This document shows, piece after piece, positions 1-11,639 of a stretch of DNA of 64,000 nt. Under the pieces are notes generated by a model that made no database searches, had not been told where the DNA came from, and worked only from the letters and a program-made list of their open reading frames with translations. The position numbers were made by a program, and so were the translations under genes. This DNA is from Larus michahellis (taxonomy: Eukaryota; Chordata; Aves; Charadriiformes; Laridae). Position 1 is the stretch's first letter. The number at the start of each line of letters is the position of its first letter. The stretch is from positions 186,001-250,000 of the forward strand of contig NC_133927.1 in the NCBI RefSeq assembly GCF_964199755.1. Direction: 5' to 3'.

Positions 1-700
1 CTGTGGCACCTCAGGTGTAGCTCCAGGCCAAGCTCGGACGTCTCTTAAAGGAAACCTGGTACCAAGCATTGAAGACCTTCTGTGTGCAAAGGCTTTGCTT
101 CACGGCAGAGACACGGTCAAGTGGACGGCACCTGGAAGCTTAAAGCTGAAATTGGATGTTGATGGTGAGCAAAGCCTGCTGTCTGCAAGAACAGAGAGAA
201 ACAGGGCTGGGAAGGGCGGCCCTGGCAAGAAAGAGGTTTTTTTTTGTCAGTGGTGTCTCTGCAGCCCTCAAGGGCCTTTGACAAAGGTGAAGGTGATCTC
301 CATGAATGACAAGGTGCTGCTGACAGGTCCCCCATGAGATTTTTTGGCCTGTTCCTTGACTGTATTATGAAGAGGGCGAGTAAATGTTGGGCAAGAGAAA
401 AAACAGCAGTTTGAGAGTGCAACACATGAATGGAGACCCTGGTGTGATGTGTCTTGTGTTCTAAACTGCCTCACATTTACTGCATGCAGAAGGGAGAGAC
501 CTTGCCCCACTGCAGTGGCAATCAGTCACTTGTGTTATGAAAATTTGCAAGTGGCCCGTGCTGACCGAGCAGAGAGGCTAGGACACAAAGCACAGAGGTG
601 CACGCGTAAATATTTAGTCATGTGCATGAGGTGTCCGAGCTCAATTGGGGTACCTCAAATGTGGTTAAACACAGGGTTCTTATGCCATTCAAGCATTCAG
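1..700 (+). repeat. Partial copy of OR-cluster duplication unit (block epsilon)
   Basis: The stretch at about 150-330 resembles 8970-9120 and 37670-37790: a 'gagagaaacagggctgg'-like stretch, then a 'tctctgcagcc' stretch, then 'gtgaaggtgatctccatgaa'. In the other copies this block lies about 3 kb upstream of an OR14-like gene. Here no OR follows in the same orientation, so it is a truncated unit. The short open frames in it show no protein-family signature and I do not call them genes. Confidence 0.5.
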
Positions 701-2240
701 GTACCTTATTATTTGACTAGTGACTAACTAACACACACACGGAGTACCAATTCCTAATCACAGTAAAACTGCACAAAGTAGCTATATCTCTGCAGCTCCA
801 TCAGCCATCAGCCTTCTCGCTGCTTGTCTATTGATCCAGACGTCCCCGGAGTTGGTCTGTTGCTAATTACTTGTCTGTGATGCTGGACACTGGGAGAGTT
901 TCAAAGGTGTGTAAGAGGGATGAGGATACTGGCATTATCTCGGTTCTCCAGGGGTATCTTTTATCTTTCATGGACAGCTGAATGATTCTGAGAAGTCCTT
1001 ATTTTGAGGGCAGGGCTGTTCTTCTGGTCCTTGTGATGAGCTGACCTCCTTTAACTCACTTACCCAAGCATGATAAATCAGTACACAATGGGAGCTAGCT
1101 AGATATATATCTTAAGAAAGTCAATTCATTTTCATATGATAAAGACTGATGGGCATAAGAGTTAGGGAGGTAGAGTTTGATAACCTTGGATCAGAGGATG
1201 TCTGTGGCCAGGTGGGTCCTGCAGAGAGCTTTTTGGTGGTCAAGGATCACCTCTTCGTCATCCAGAATGGTCCATGCCAACATGCAGGAAGTCATGCCAA
1301 GGTGTCAGGAGGCTGGCATGCATGAGAAAGGAGCTCTGAGTAACATCAAGCCTGAAGAGGAAGCACAGAGAAGGTGGAAGCTGGCTGCCTTCCAGCCTCC
1401 AGGGTTCCGTGGTTCTGTGCTGGAGAGGGCCATTTGTTTGTGTGTGTGTGTGCTTGTCTGTGCATGGGGGAACTGGAGGGATGAGGGAATCCCGAGGCCA
1501 GCTTCTAGAGAGATGGAGGGTCTGAGACCAGCTCCTGGAGGGATCCGTGCGGTCTATAGAGGTATCCGTGCGGTATCTATAGAGGTATACATCTAACACT
1601 AACGCTAACTAGCATGCAAACAGCCCCATCCTCATTGCCCTTTCTCCACAGACTGTGGATTGTCTTGGTCTGGAGTCTTCCCAAGGTCCCTTCCAGGATG
1701 AGAGACTGTGCATTTCTTTCCACCATGGGTCTTCCATTCATGATGACGGGGAGAGCGCTCACGTTGCCCATGACCACAGAAGTAAGCAGACATAACTTCG
1801 GTCCACTCCGCTGTGGGTTTTTTGTCCCACTCAAGGCATTGACTCAATGCTGCTCATCGGGTATCTCCAAACCGCTTTCATCATATCCTGAGTTGAACTT
1901 TTGGTTTTCCTTTTTCCTCTTTCCCCTTCCCAAGTTCTTTTCTTTAACCATTGTCGTAGATTCCTCTACAAACAGCCCAGCTTCTCTTTCCCCACAGGCC
2001 CTACATTTGCTTGCTTTGTGCCCTCTCTACGGGGCACAAAGATGTTTCTAACATAGCTGTCGTGACAATTCCTCTGTTGGACAGTACAAAATTAGGAATG
2101 TCTTTAATTCCCTGTAGTGCCCTGCAACTCCTCGTGCTGTTATCTTGTGCTGATGCATCACCACAACCATGGTGAGCTGCCTGCACGCAAACATGAAGAA
2201 CGAACAAAATGGATCTTCAGTCCAGGGGGACCTTGGGAAA
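700..2240. other. No gene recognised; two small simple repeats
   Basis: I see no protein-family signature or interspersed repeat that I can name. A short (GT)n microsatellite lies at about 1435-1452. A duplicated unit of about 22-24 bp containing 'ggtatccgtgcggt' lies at about 1541-1590. The open frames are short and on both strands, as expected by chance. Confidence 0.5.
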
Positions 2241-2244
2241 TTCT

Positions 2245-2500
2245 GGGAGTCAGCCAGAAGAAACTGCTTAAGTTTTACAAAGAGAAGTGGCCAGTCCTGC
2301 ATCAGGGGGAAGAAAAACACCGTATTACAGTGCCAGGTGGGACGTGACAGGATGAGCAGTGACCCTGAGGAGACGGGCCCACGCATTATGAGGGACACCA
2401 CATGAGGCAGTGGCGCATGCTGACCATGAACAAGGCCAGCTGCACACAGGGATGGATTAGGAGGAGAGGGCTACCCAGACAGCTTGACTTTTCATGCCCT
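2245..2500 (+). mobile_element. Old degraded CR1 LINE fragment (ORF2, after the RT core)
   Basis: The stretch 'ttttacaaagagaagtggcc' followed by 'gtcctgcatcagggggaaga' matches the CR1 segment encoding the FNKxKCxVLHLG region just after the RT active site. The intact element has it at about 34919-34960. About 150 bp on, 'catgaacaaggccagctgca' and 'ggattaggaggag' match the following CR1 part ([13 protein letters not shown] in the intact copy). The reading frame is destroyed. Confidence 0.5.
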
Positions 2501-3230
2501 TTCAGTGAGCCGTGGTGTGGCCACACCTGGACGTGTCTGTCCCTCTGTGGGAATTCCTGCTGTAGACAGGTGGGGAGGAACGGGAGAGTGCCCAGAGGAG
2601 GTCTGCACATGGCCTCTGCTTGAGGCCCCACACCCCATCCTTCTGACCTCTGCCATCCCAGCACAACCCCAGGAACATGCTGTCCCTGGAGAAACACCAG
2701 CCTCTCCAGACAGCTCCAGATTCCCCTCCCACAGGATGGGTGGCCTTTATGTCATCTGTGTGAAGGGCTGGGGTACGTCCCTCAGTTAAACCCACGATCT
2801 TACCTGTCACCAGGCACCGACTGGTGACTCCTAAATCCAGTCCAATATCTCTAAAATGTTACAAACGGACAGTCAGCTTTTTATTCCTGGACACATGGAG
2901 GAAGAAGAACTTCAGGGGTGAATTTCCTCAGGCATGTTTGGAGAAAGACCCCAGCATTAAAGCACTGCACCAGGGAGATCTTGCTTTGTTAACAGAGACT
3001 CTGTGAAAGCGGCCAGCTCTGAGCCACTGTGAAATACATTTTTAGAAGGGAACCAGGTGAAACTAAGACGTAAATGTCTCAGGTGTAGTGACACAAGTGA
3101 AACCTTTGTGTAGGAGCATAAAAACCATAAATGACAATATCAACAGCAATGATGAGAAATATAATCATTAAAAACACAAAGCCAATAACAAAACACACAA
3201 AAAAGCAGATGGAATCAAATAGTGCGGGAG

Positions 3231-4193
3231 TCATTTGTGGAGAGAGGTGGAACATTTCTCCCTCTTGAAAAAAATCCATGAAATCAGATACCTAATGGCC
3301 TCCTTGAGCTCCTGGTTCCTCATGCTGTAGATGAGGGGGTTCAGTGCTGGAGGCACCACTGAGTACAGCACAGCCATCACCAGGTCTAGAACATGGGAAG
3401 AGATGGAGGGGGGCTTCAGGTAGGCAAACACGGCAGTGCTGACAAACAGGGAGACCACGGCCAGGTGAGGGAGGCACGTGGAAAAGGCTTTGTGCCGTCC
3501 CTGCTCAGAGGGGATCCTCAGCACGGCCCTGAAGATCTGCACATAGGACAGCACGATGAACACAAAACAACCACATGCTAAACAGGCACTAACCACAACA
3601 AGTCCAACTTACCTGAGGGAGTCTGAGCCTGAGCAGGAGAGCTTGAGGATCTGGGGGATTTCACAGAAGAACTGGTCCAGGGCATTGCCCTGGCAGAGGG
3701 GCAGGGAAAATGTATTGGCCGCATGCAGCACAGCGTAGAGGAAAACAAAGCCCCAGGCAGCTGCTGCCATGTGGACACAAGCTCTGCTGCCCAGGAGGGT
3801 CCCGTAGTGCAGGGGTTTGCAGATGGCAACGTAGCGGTCATAGGCCATAATGGTGAGAAGACAGAACTCTGCTGTGAGAAAGAAGACGAAGAACAAGAGC
3901 TGAGCAGCACATCCTGCATAGGTGATGGCCCTGGTGTCCCAGAGGGAATTGGCCATGGCTTTGGGAAGAGTGGTGGAGATGGAGCCCAGGTCAAGGAGGG
4001 AGAGGTTGAGGAGGAAGAAGTACATGGGGGTGTGGAGGCGGTGGTCACAGGCGATGGTGGTGATGATGAGGCCGTTGGCCAGGAGGGCAGCCAGGTAGAT
4101 GCCCAGGAAGGTCCAGAAGTGCAAGAGCTGCAGCTCCCGCGTGTCTGCAAATGCCAGGAGGAGGAACTGGGTGATGGAGCTGCCATTCGACAT
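3231..4193 (-). pseudogene. OR14-like olfactory receptor, one premature stop (copy 1)
   Basis: Odorant-receptor family (class A GPCR), expected in the ciliary membrane of olfactory neurons. The start is the ATG at 4193 (MSNGSSITQF), which matches the three intact paralogues; the frame is open further upstream but crosses a splice acceptor. Visible motifs are an N-terminal Asn-Gly-Ser glycosylation site, AN in TM1, PMYFFL, MAYDRYVAIC at the TM3 end, KAFSTCLPHL and NPLIYSMRNQE. The only clear defect is a TAA at 3609-3611, codon 195, where intact copy 2 has GAA (Glu) in the second extracellular loop. The frame is otherwise continuous for 320 codons with no frameshift. It probably yields a receptor truncated before TM5, so it is non-functional. 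It could be a polymorphic pseudogene or a sequencing error. Confidence 0.9.
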
Positions 4194-4240
4194 TTTCTTC
4201 CCCAGGGCTTGGAGACCTGTTAATGGAAAGAAAAGCAGTG
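4194..4240 (-). other. Predicted 3' splice acceptor upstream of OR copy 1
   Basis: On the minus strand a pyrimidine-rich stretch 'gcttttctttccattaacag' ends in AG at 4218-4217, 23 nt before the ATG. The intact copies have an acceptor at about the same place. It suggests a non-coding leader exon further upstream, as is common for OR genes. I could not pick the donor or leader exon. Confidence 0.6.
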
Positions 4241-4599
4241 AGAAGTTGGGGAAGATTTCTCTCAAACTAAAGTATTCAATTGGTCTTAGAAACCCACCAA
4301 ATTGTCTGTCTCCTTTCAGGAAGACCTTTTGCAGGTCCTTTTTGTACACTCTGGTTGGTGCTGGCTGACAGTCCACCAGAGAGCTGAGATCTCTGCAGGA
4401 TTCAGTCCTGCCCTACAGCCATGGGTAAAAAGGAACACGGGGTGATCTCAGATTAAATCCACTCCTGGCATCAAAGGGCTTTTCAGCATTGTCACCCGAC
4501 TGCAGGGCAGAGCTCAGGGCACCTTGTTGTTGGGGTTGTTCTGTTGTAGTTTCCCCACCACACCTGAGGAGTGTTTTTAAGGCAGAAATCCCTGGCATT

Positions 4600-6240
4600 T
4601 CTGCTGTGCTGCAAGTGAAACCTTGTGGGTCCTGCCAAGAGAGTCAGTACAGTTCTCCTGCCAAGAGAGTCAGGACAGGGAGACACAGTCAGACACTCAA
4701 GGATTTCTCCTCTTTGGTGGTTGGGCTGCTGGGAAGGACACTCAGGACTTAATACCCAGGATAGTCAGGGGTGGAGGACTCTACTGTGTGGGGAGAGGAG
4801 ACCACGGAATGTCTCCAGGGAAGGCACCTGCACTGCAGGGGATGGCAGGGAGGGCCTGGAATCCCCTCTCCCATGACCTTTCCTGCAGTAGCTCCCTTTC
4901 ACTCTCTGCCCATGTCTCTGCCACCCGAAGCTGTCTCTGCCTGGGGCTGTGTCATTGTCCCCAGGTCTCCTCCCTTTCAGTGCTCAGAGAACCCACCACA
5001 CCTGCTGTGTGCTCAGCTCTGCCCTCAGGGCAAGTGCCTGCAAGCGCTAACAAGCAGCTTAGAAAAGTTCCTGCTAGAACCAGGGTATCATTGCCTTCTC
5101 CAGGACGGAGAAGTAAAATCCTCTCTCTCACAACCCACCCAGCAAAGGAGGAGTGGAAAACTCCAAGCAGGGACCCTCTTTCTTTCAGGTAAATGCCGTC
5201 TCCCTGTACTTCTCCAAAAGGACCCTCTGCAAATGTCCTGGGGGTGATCTGGAGCTGGGAGGAAACACGACCCATGCAGCACCCTCACGACTGCAGAAGG
5301 ACCCTGCCATGACACGACTGGGGTCACTCCTTCCACCCACAGCTTCTCCCCGCAGCGCCGTGGGGAGCTCCCCGGGCAGGCTGAGAGCTGACCCTGGCAG
5401 GCAGCAGAGTCCCTGGCCCAGCACACAGTTCCCTGGGACACGGGGACCCTGCTCTGAAGGACAGCCCTGAGCACCCCTGCACGCACACCCACCTTCACAG
5501 CCCGGCAGCCGTCCCTGGGAGAAGGCAGCCGACATGCCCTGTGCCTTTGGTGATGTGGTAGGGGTGCCCTGCTCTCGAGCACATCCTTCTCAACACCGAC
5601 GGAGCCTTGAGAGCCTTCCTGACAGATCACATTAGCCATGGGCTATGCCAGCTTTAGGAGACTGCTCCAGGGAGCCTCTCTGCATTATACTGCAGCAGAG
5701 ACACAGCATGCCCTGTCCCTCTGACGGTGCAGCAGGGAAGCCCTGCTCCACACGTTGTCCTTCTCCTCGAAACTAGAGAAACTGTGAGAGTGGTACTTGC
5801 AGATCCCGTAGGCTGGGGGTTGTTCCAGCTTCTGGAGATCCCTCCAGCAGCTGCAGATTCAATGCCCTGCAGCCAGAGACTGTGCAAAGGCTGTGAGGAT
5901 TTCTCCCAGTGAGCTCTCAGCACTCTCCCACCCCAGGCTGCCTTTAAGCTCCGCTGGCCTCACACGTCTCCCCTCGTTACCTGCAGGCAGTGCCCTCAGC
6001 CCTGCTGCCCTTTGCAGAGGAGCTGCTCCTGGGCAGAGCCGTCTCTCTGCAGTGCTGCCCGCTTGCCACGAGCTCCCTCCATCCCAGGAGCCCAGCCCAG
6101 CTCAGACGCAGAGGACCAGCCCGAGACGTCACTTTCTCTGCCTCCTCGGGGCTCCCTGGAGGTGTCCCTGTGCCTCCAGGGGAACCTGCTGGGAAAGAGA
6201 CTGAAGTAATACTGTGTGGTCTCTCTTGCACCTCTGGAGA
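4600..6240 (-). repeat. Duplicated upstream tract of OR copy 1 (blocks alpha, beta, gamma)
   Basis: The tract is paralogous, on the OR strand, to 24150-25660 (copy 2), 38830-40300 (copy 3) and 52260-53540 (copy 4). Landmarks are 'gctcagctctgccctcaggg' at about 5010 (alpha), 'agctccccgggcaggctgag' at about 5360 (beta) and 'ggcagtgccctcagccctgc' at about 5985 (gamma). It probably holds the OR leader exon and promoter. The many short frames differ between copies and look non-coding. Confidence 0.7.
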
Positions 6241-6419
6241 GACGCTTCTTTCCAGCCGGGTAATTTCTCCTATCAGAGAGAGCTGCGCACGAGAAAGGTC
6301 TTGTTCCTTCTGGTATGAGACAGGAAACCTGGACAGTGCCAGATCTCCTTTGCCCCCGCTGAGCGAAGGCAGTCGGCTTCGTCAACTGAGGCATCTCCTC
6401 CTTGGTTTGTAGTCCTGGC

Positions 6420-7480
6420 TGTGAAGTGGACTCAGCTCTCACTTAGGGCTGCCACAATCCCACAGGAGGGGGGATTCCTCTTGCCTCTCTTCAGGTGGGC
6501 ACAAAATAGGCACCTGCTGCATGGGAGCTGCTGGTCTCAGCTCCCAGCGTCATTCCTGGAGATGGAGGCCAGCAGTGAGCTCTTCAGACTCAAACACCTA
6601 CTGACATTTCAGGTCTCAGACGTGGTCCAAGATACGTGCCGGTAACTGCAAGATCTAACGGAGCAGTTCATAGAGACAGGGCAGTATCTGCTGCCACCAT
6701 CTTTGAGATTCATGAGGAATTCCTTTGGCCACCAGCACGTGCCCACATTTCGGACAACTGAACTTTTCCCTACTCTTTCAACCCAGGGCAGCCTTCTGAG
6801 GTAGTCAGGGGACCAGATGTACTCATTGCCATTGACCTCATCCATCTTCTCCATCAGCCGTGTATACTAGATCCCCACTGACTGTAACGGCAGATGTCTC
6901 ATGGACATCCCCACATCACCTAACCTAATTCAGGGCAGCTACTCAATGGCCATGGACAGGCCTGTTGTGCCACAGGAGGTGCCAGGGCTCTCCAGCACAA
7001 CTGCAGGTGGCCGGCAGGGACTGCACAGGACCTACGGGAAAGGCATCGCCTTCAGAGTGGGTGCGAGACACACACTCCAGATGCCATGTCTCATAGATTC
7101 AGTTTCTGTTGGCCGGCAACTGAATCCCACGAGGGCAATGAGGCAGGGTCTGACCCACCTCCATCCAGTCGATGCAGAGCAGTTCAGGAACAGGAAGCAC
7201 ATCACACTGGGATCTCCACTCATTTGCCTATTTAAGCAACACAAGGAAGTCTCCAGAATAATGACCCCAGGTCTTATTGGAGACATTAATGGCCCTGACA
7301 CCACTGGAAGGGGAACACAGCAGCATGCATACTGTCCAGCAGGTTTCTGGGTCTCTTGGGACAACATCTTTGCACAGGCGCAAGGTAGGCCAACAAAGGT
7401 GTTGCTGAGTCCAGTCAATTCAGAGGGAATTCTGATCAGGGGTGTGAAAATGTCAGCCTGGGCTGTAGCGACCATGAAAT
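6420..7480 (-). repeat. Duplication-unit blocks delta and epsilon, plus a CR1-associated tail
   Basis: Part of the same duplication unit, continuing upstream of OR copy 1. 6420-6860 (delta) resembles 9650-9900, 23700-23960 and 38350-38650. 6890-7230 (epsilon) resembles 37880-38190. 7260-7400 resembles the reverse complement of 36960-37110. The frame at 6901-7482 (193 aa) has no homologue I recognise and its paralogues do not keep it open, so I do not call it a gene. Confidence 0.55.
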
Positions 7481-7689
7481 AGTGGGGTCTCAGCTGCCAA
7501 GGGGAGTGAGAAAAGACTGAAGCCAGACTACAGATGCTGGGTCTCTAGAGGAGAAATGGGGATGGCTTTAGGTAAGCTAGAGCTTCCCAAGTGTAGAGCC
7601 TTGCAAGGCAAGGGTTCGAGGGGAGGCCGCGGCTTCAGGAACAGTTAAAGAAGAAACAAAGAGAATGAGTGGCCACTGCTGGAATTTAG

Positions 7690-8010
7690 TAACAGCAGGT
7701 GTAGATGAATCTGAGATTCCCTGTGTCCTTCTTGCCTTGGTCTCCTCCAGCAAGCTCTCCCAGGCCTTTGTGCCTTGAGGCAGGACTCTGGAGGGAAAAA
7801 AAACCGTGGTGAATTTGGATAGAGTCAGGAGTTACTTGAGCAAACACAATCCTTACCAGTCTATGGGACTGGAGGGGTGGCATCCGAGGGAGCTGAGAGG
7901 GCAGGACGATGCCACAGTAAAGCCACTCTCCATCATCATTGAAAGCATCTGGAGTTTGCAGGAACTCCCTAACAACTGGCAGCACCCAAACGCTGCAGGC
8001 ACTTTCTGCT
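7690..8010 (+). mobile_element. Degraded CR1-like LINE fragment (RT N-terminal part)
   Basis: Translation from about 7840 gives SMGLEGWHPRELRG, then VKPLSIIIES and LQELPNNW. This parallels the CR1 reverse-transcriptase segment [33 protein letters not shown] seen in the intact element near 34160. A related inverted copy lies at 36240-36410. The frame is broken on both sides. Confidence 0.55.
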
Positions 8011-8089
8011 GTGACCCTGCTTTGCGTAGAATGTTGGTCTATAGAAATCTTGCAAGGTCACTTCCAGCCTGAACGGAAAGTTCCCAGAA

Positions 8090-8750
8090 GAGGCCAATGT
8101 CTGCCACCCTGAGACCTGGAATCTGCACTCTGCTCTTCGTCCTCACTCCCTCGGGAGCTGAGACTCCACTCTTTCTTTGCTACTAGAGCCAAGGCTGACA
8201 AGGATGACACAGGTTTTCTGATCCAGGTGAGCATCGCCTTGCTTGGCCCATCTGGCAGCTGTGCTAAAAAGCTGAGGCAAAGAGCCTCCAGACACCTCAA
8301 GGAGCATTTGCACTGTGCTCTCCTGGGAATGTCAGGGGGTGCTGGGCTGACTTCTGGCTGCCAGGTGCCCACCCAGCTTCACTCCCGCTCCCCCTCCTTC
8401 TCCACTCGCCTTGCTGTCTGCAGGGCTGTTTCTCTCCATGTGTCTCACTCCTCTCTCTTACGGTGACTGCACGCTGCTGTTTAGCCTTGCTTCAATATGC
8501 TATCACAGAGGTGCCACGAGAATTGCTTACTGGCTCAGCTTTGGGCAGTGGCATGTCCCTTTTGGAGCCAGCTGAAAGTGGCTCTCTCTCACAGGGAGTC
8601 ACCTCTTGATCCCTTTTCTCCTAAGCCACCTCTGCAGCCCCCTCACCCCTACCAAAACCTAGCCATGCCAACGCAATACACAGGGTCATTGATGTCCCCG
8701 GTAAGACGTTAAGTCCTTGGTGAGCCCAAGACTTCCTCAGGTTGGTTAAA
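8090..8750. other. No gene; one short stretch similar to a CR1 remnant
   Basis: 'caggtgagcatcgccttgct' at about 8224 resembles 'taggtgagcatcgcccttcc' at about 22727. There the minus strand encodes a CR1 endonuclease remnant (KGDAHLDLVL). The rest of the stretch shows nothing I recognise. Confidence 0.35.
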
Positions 8751-10062
8751 TAAGAGTTGGTCCCCTTCCTCTCCTTCATTATAGGTTCTTTGTGTCAGAG
8801 CAGAGATGTGCTGGACCTCAGTCGTGGCACCAGGGCCAAGCTCAGGCGTGCAACAAAGCCAGCTGTTACCAAGTGCCCAAGTACCGTGCAGGCAAAAGGT
8901 TTGCGTCAGAGCATGCTGGGGGGGATGGCAGATGGCAATGTAAAGGGGAAAGGAGGAGATCAATCCCTGCTCTCCTCAGGACGAGAGAGAAGCAGGGCTG
9001 GACTCTGCAGCCCCAGCAGGAGAGGGCTTTGCTGTCTGCGGGGTCTCTGCAGCCCCAGAGGGCCTGTGGTGCAGGTGAAGCTGATCTCCAGGCAGGACAA
9101 GGGGCTTTTGCAAGTGTCCTTGGCTATGGGTATCCTGAGATCCAGGAACACTGTGCAAATCATTGCTCTGTTCCTTGACTGCATCATCAAAGGGATGACT
9201 GAGGGACGTGGGAGAAGCACTCCCTGCATCTACTGGATTGAGATGGGACAGCACTTGCCTCACTGCAGTTGCTTGAAGGAAAGCACTGAACGCCTCAGAA
9301 GGTCTCTTGGGGTCTCTTACACGGCTGCTCTGAATGGGGATGATGTTCGCGCAAGTCCTGTGCTGTCCCTGCCGGCTGCACGCAGTTGTGCTGGAGAGCC
9401 CTGGCACCTCAGGCAGCTCCACAGGATGGAGTTAACCTTGAAATTGGGCAGCTGCCCTGAATTAGGTTGGGCATTGTAGGGGTGCCAGTGAGAACCCAGC
9501 CCTAACTGCCAATGGAGATCTGGTAAAGACAGCTGGTGGAGAAGAGAGAGAGACGTAGCTCTTCAGATGGCAATGACTCCATTTGCTCAGAGGAATAGCT
9601 CTATAGGCTGCCCTGTACATAGTGAGCAGGAACAGGCTTCATTGTCCTAAAGGTGGCCATCTGCTGTCACTTCAGCTGCCCAAAGCAATGCCCCAAGAGC
9701 CTCCAAAATGATGGCCCCAGACGCTGCCCTGTCCCTCTGAACTGCTCCATCAAAGTTTAGAGATACCTGCACATGTCTCGGGCCACCTCTGGCACTTCGA
9801 ATGTGCACTGTGGTTTGCAGGGGTACAGGAGATTCCTCCCTTTCATTGTCTGGGTGTCCTGTCTCATAGGTGGAAAAGAAGAGGTCGTTCTGGGACCTAA
9901 CTCTGCCTCTGATAGGGGAAATGATACTGCCGGAAAGGAATGTCCCCCCCAACAGCTGAGGGAGGAAACATCAGTCATGACTTCAGCTTGTTTCACAGCA
10001 GGTTCCCCTGGAGCCTCAGGGACATCTTTGATGGAGCCACAGCGAGCCGAGAAAGTGCCACC
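8750..10062 (+). repeat. Duplication unit without its OR (blocks epsilon, delta, gamma)
   Basis: Epsilon (about 8750-9480), delta (about 9640-9860) and gamma (about 9890-10062) occur in the order and orientation expected upstream of an OR. At about 10062 gamma breaks off and continues straight into block eta ('ggtcagaagtcc'), which in copy 2 lies downstream of the receptor (27997). Blocks beta, alpha and the OR14-like gene are missing, which looks like one internal deletion. The right arm has the same junction at about 63970-64000. Confidence 0.6.
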
Positions 10063-10064
10063 TG

Positions 10065-10800
10065 ATTAGGTCAGAAGTCCTTGAGTGCATTGCATGGAGG
10101 AGACTCAAGCATGCACATCATGTGCATGTGGGGAGAGGAACCCGAGTTGAGCACAAGTGCCACCAGCTATTCCCAGAGCGTCCACGAAGGCCTGTGGGAC
10201 ACACTCTGTCTTCGGGTAACTTGACTTTGAGAGGAACGTCCTCTGGGAAACCACCTGGATGCCGCACTGGGATGTGCTTCCGTGAACCAGGGTCCCTATG
10301 TCCATACCTCATGCCATGAGGCATCTCAGATGGGCACCACACCACAGGGCTGAGGTGCCTCCCAGCATCTGGGAGTGGCAGCAGGAGGCCAGAGAGTCCC
10401 TACGCCTCTGCACGTGGAAGGGAAGGGCTCGCGGCTTTGAACACCCCTGTCAGAGCCCTGACAATTCTGCGTGTGACTTCAGGAACAACCCCACCGGCCC
10501 AATGAGAATTCTCTCACCTGCCTTTTCCGGTTCATCGCAAGTGCCTCTGTGTGCTGCCTCACCCTCCCCTGTCCTTATGGCCCATCCCTTGTTTCACACA
10601 GTCTGAAAGCAGCACGTCCACAGAGCATTTCGCCCGCGCAGTCCGAAAGGGTTCTGCAAGCAGGAGTGTCGCTGCCCTCCAGAAGATGGCTTTTCTCACC
10701 CTTCACACAGAACAGAGCACGTCTAGGGACTATGATGCACTCAGAAGCACAGACACCTCCGTGTTTCACCTCTCTGAACTTCCTTCCCAATGTCCTTAGG
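10065..10800 (+). repeat. Block eta of the OR-cluster unit (left arm)
   Basis: Paralogous to 27990-28700. Landmarks are 'gtgcatgtggggagaggaac', 'ctctgggaaaccacctggat' and 'tgccatgaggcatctcagat'. It leads into a decayed OR, as in the other copy. The overlapping frames (for example 10549-11184) stay open in both arms only because the arms are near-identical, so this is not evidence of coding. Confidence 0.6.
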
Positions 10801-10914
10801 CACCTAACAGAGAAACAAATGTTGTCACTCGAAGGCGTACCCACAAGGAGAGAGGGGACAGGAAGACCTAAAATTTTCCATGGAAAAAGGGGATCAGGAC
10901 AATTTGTCATCATC

Positions 10915-11600
10915 AATGGCGTTTCCCCTAATGGGAATGGGGAACGTCCCCAACCTTCAGAAAAATCTCTTCCTCCTCCCTCCCATGACCTGCCCCATAA
11001 TTGCACTTGGGAACAGCCTCAGCATGGGGCTGCTGGTGGAAAACCTGGAAACCTGCTACAGCTCCGCCACCCTGACTGTCCTCCCACTGGGCACAGCACC
11101 ATCTCTGCTCACAGCGCTCTTAGGGCTATTTCCTGCACCTTTGGCAGGTACAGAGTGGCTCCTGCTGGTGGCCACATGCTATGACCAGTACTTGGCTCTG
11201 TGCCACCCCCTGCTCTCTGCAAGACTCCTGAACTGGAAGGGTTGTCGCTAGAAGACAGCTGCACCTTGGCTGGGGGGATTTCTGTCATCTGCAGTAATCA
11301 TTTCCTTCTTGTCCCAGACACATTTGCTGGCCCTGATGTACTAGACCACTTTTGTGATTTTGCCCCAAGGCTGGAGCTCTCCTGCAGTGACACCATGACG
11401 CTCATGCTCTCAGCTTTGGAAACGTGCTGTTTAGATCCAGTCTTCCCCTTCCTGGTCACACCGGCATCTTGTGTGTGCATCAGAGCTTCCATGGCCACCA
11501 AATTAATTCGCATCAGGTGCAGGGATGCTTTACATGTGCCCTTATACAGCCCTGACCATATCAAGAATCCTTCAATACTCCTTCAGGAGTTTGTTTGATT
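10915..11600 (+). pseudogene. Decayed olfactory receptor of a non-OR14 subfamily (left arm)
   Basis: OR landmarks appear in order but split over two frames. The first holds a TM1 stretch with IALGNSLSMG, LETCYSSATL (TM2/loop) and VATCYDQYLALCHPL (the MAYDRY region). The second, from about 11215, holds DHFCDFAPRLELSCSDT (second extracellular loop) and FPFLVTPASCVCI (TM5). The two parts are joined by a frameshift between about 11215 and 11250, and the first frame stops at 11249-11251. Part of TM2 is missing and the sequence decays after TM5, with no recognisable TM6-TM7. The CDFAP and LSCSDT motifs differ from the OR14-like copies (CEIPQ, LSCS), so this is another OR subfamily. The inverted partner at 62441-63126 has the same lesions. 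Confidence 0.75.
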
Positions 11601-11639
11601 TCCCAAGGAGTATCAGTACCTATTAAAAAAAATATAAAC

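Noticed and set aside
3578-4186. Long Ser/Pro-rich frames overlapping each OR (also 26147-26794, 40981-41595, 51222-51911)
   Set aside because: They are the +1/-1 shadow of the conserved, GC-biased OR coding sequence. Their length is preserved because the OR sequence is nearly identical between copies, not because the shadow is selected.
10549-11184. 211-aa frame preserved in both arms (partner 62857-63492)
   Set aside because: The arms are nearly identical, so preservation is trivial. It overlaps the decayed OR in another frame and matches no family.
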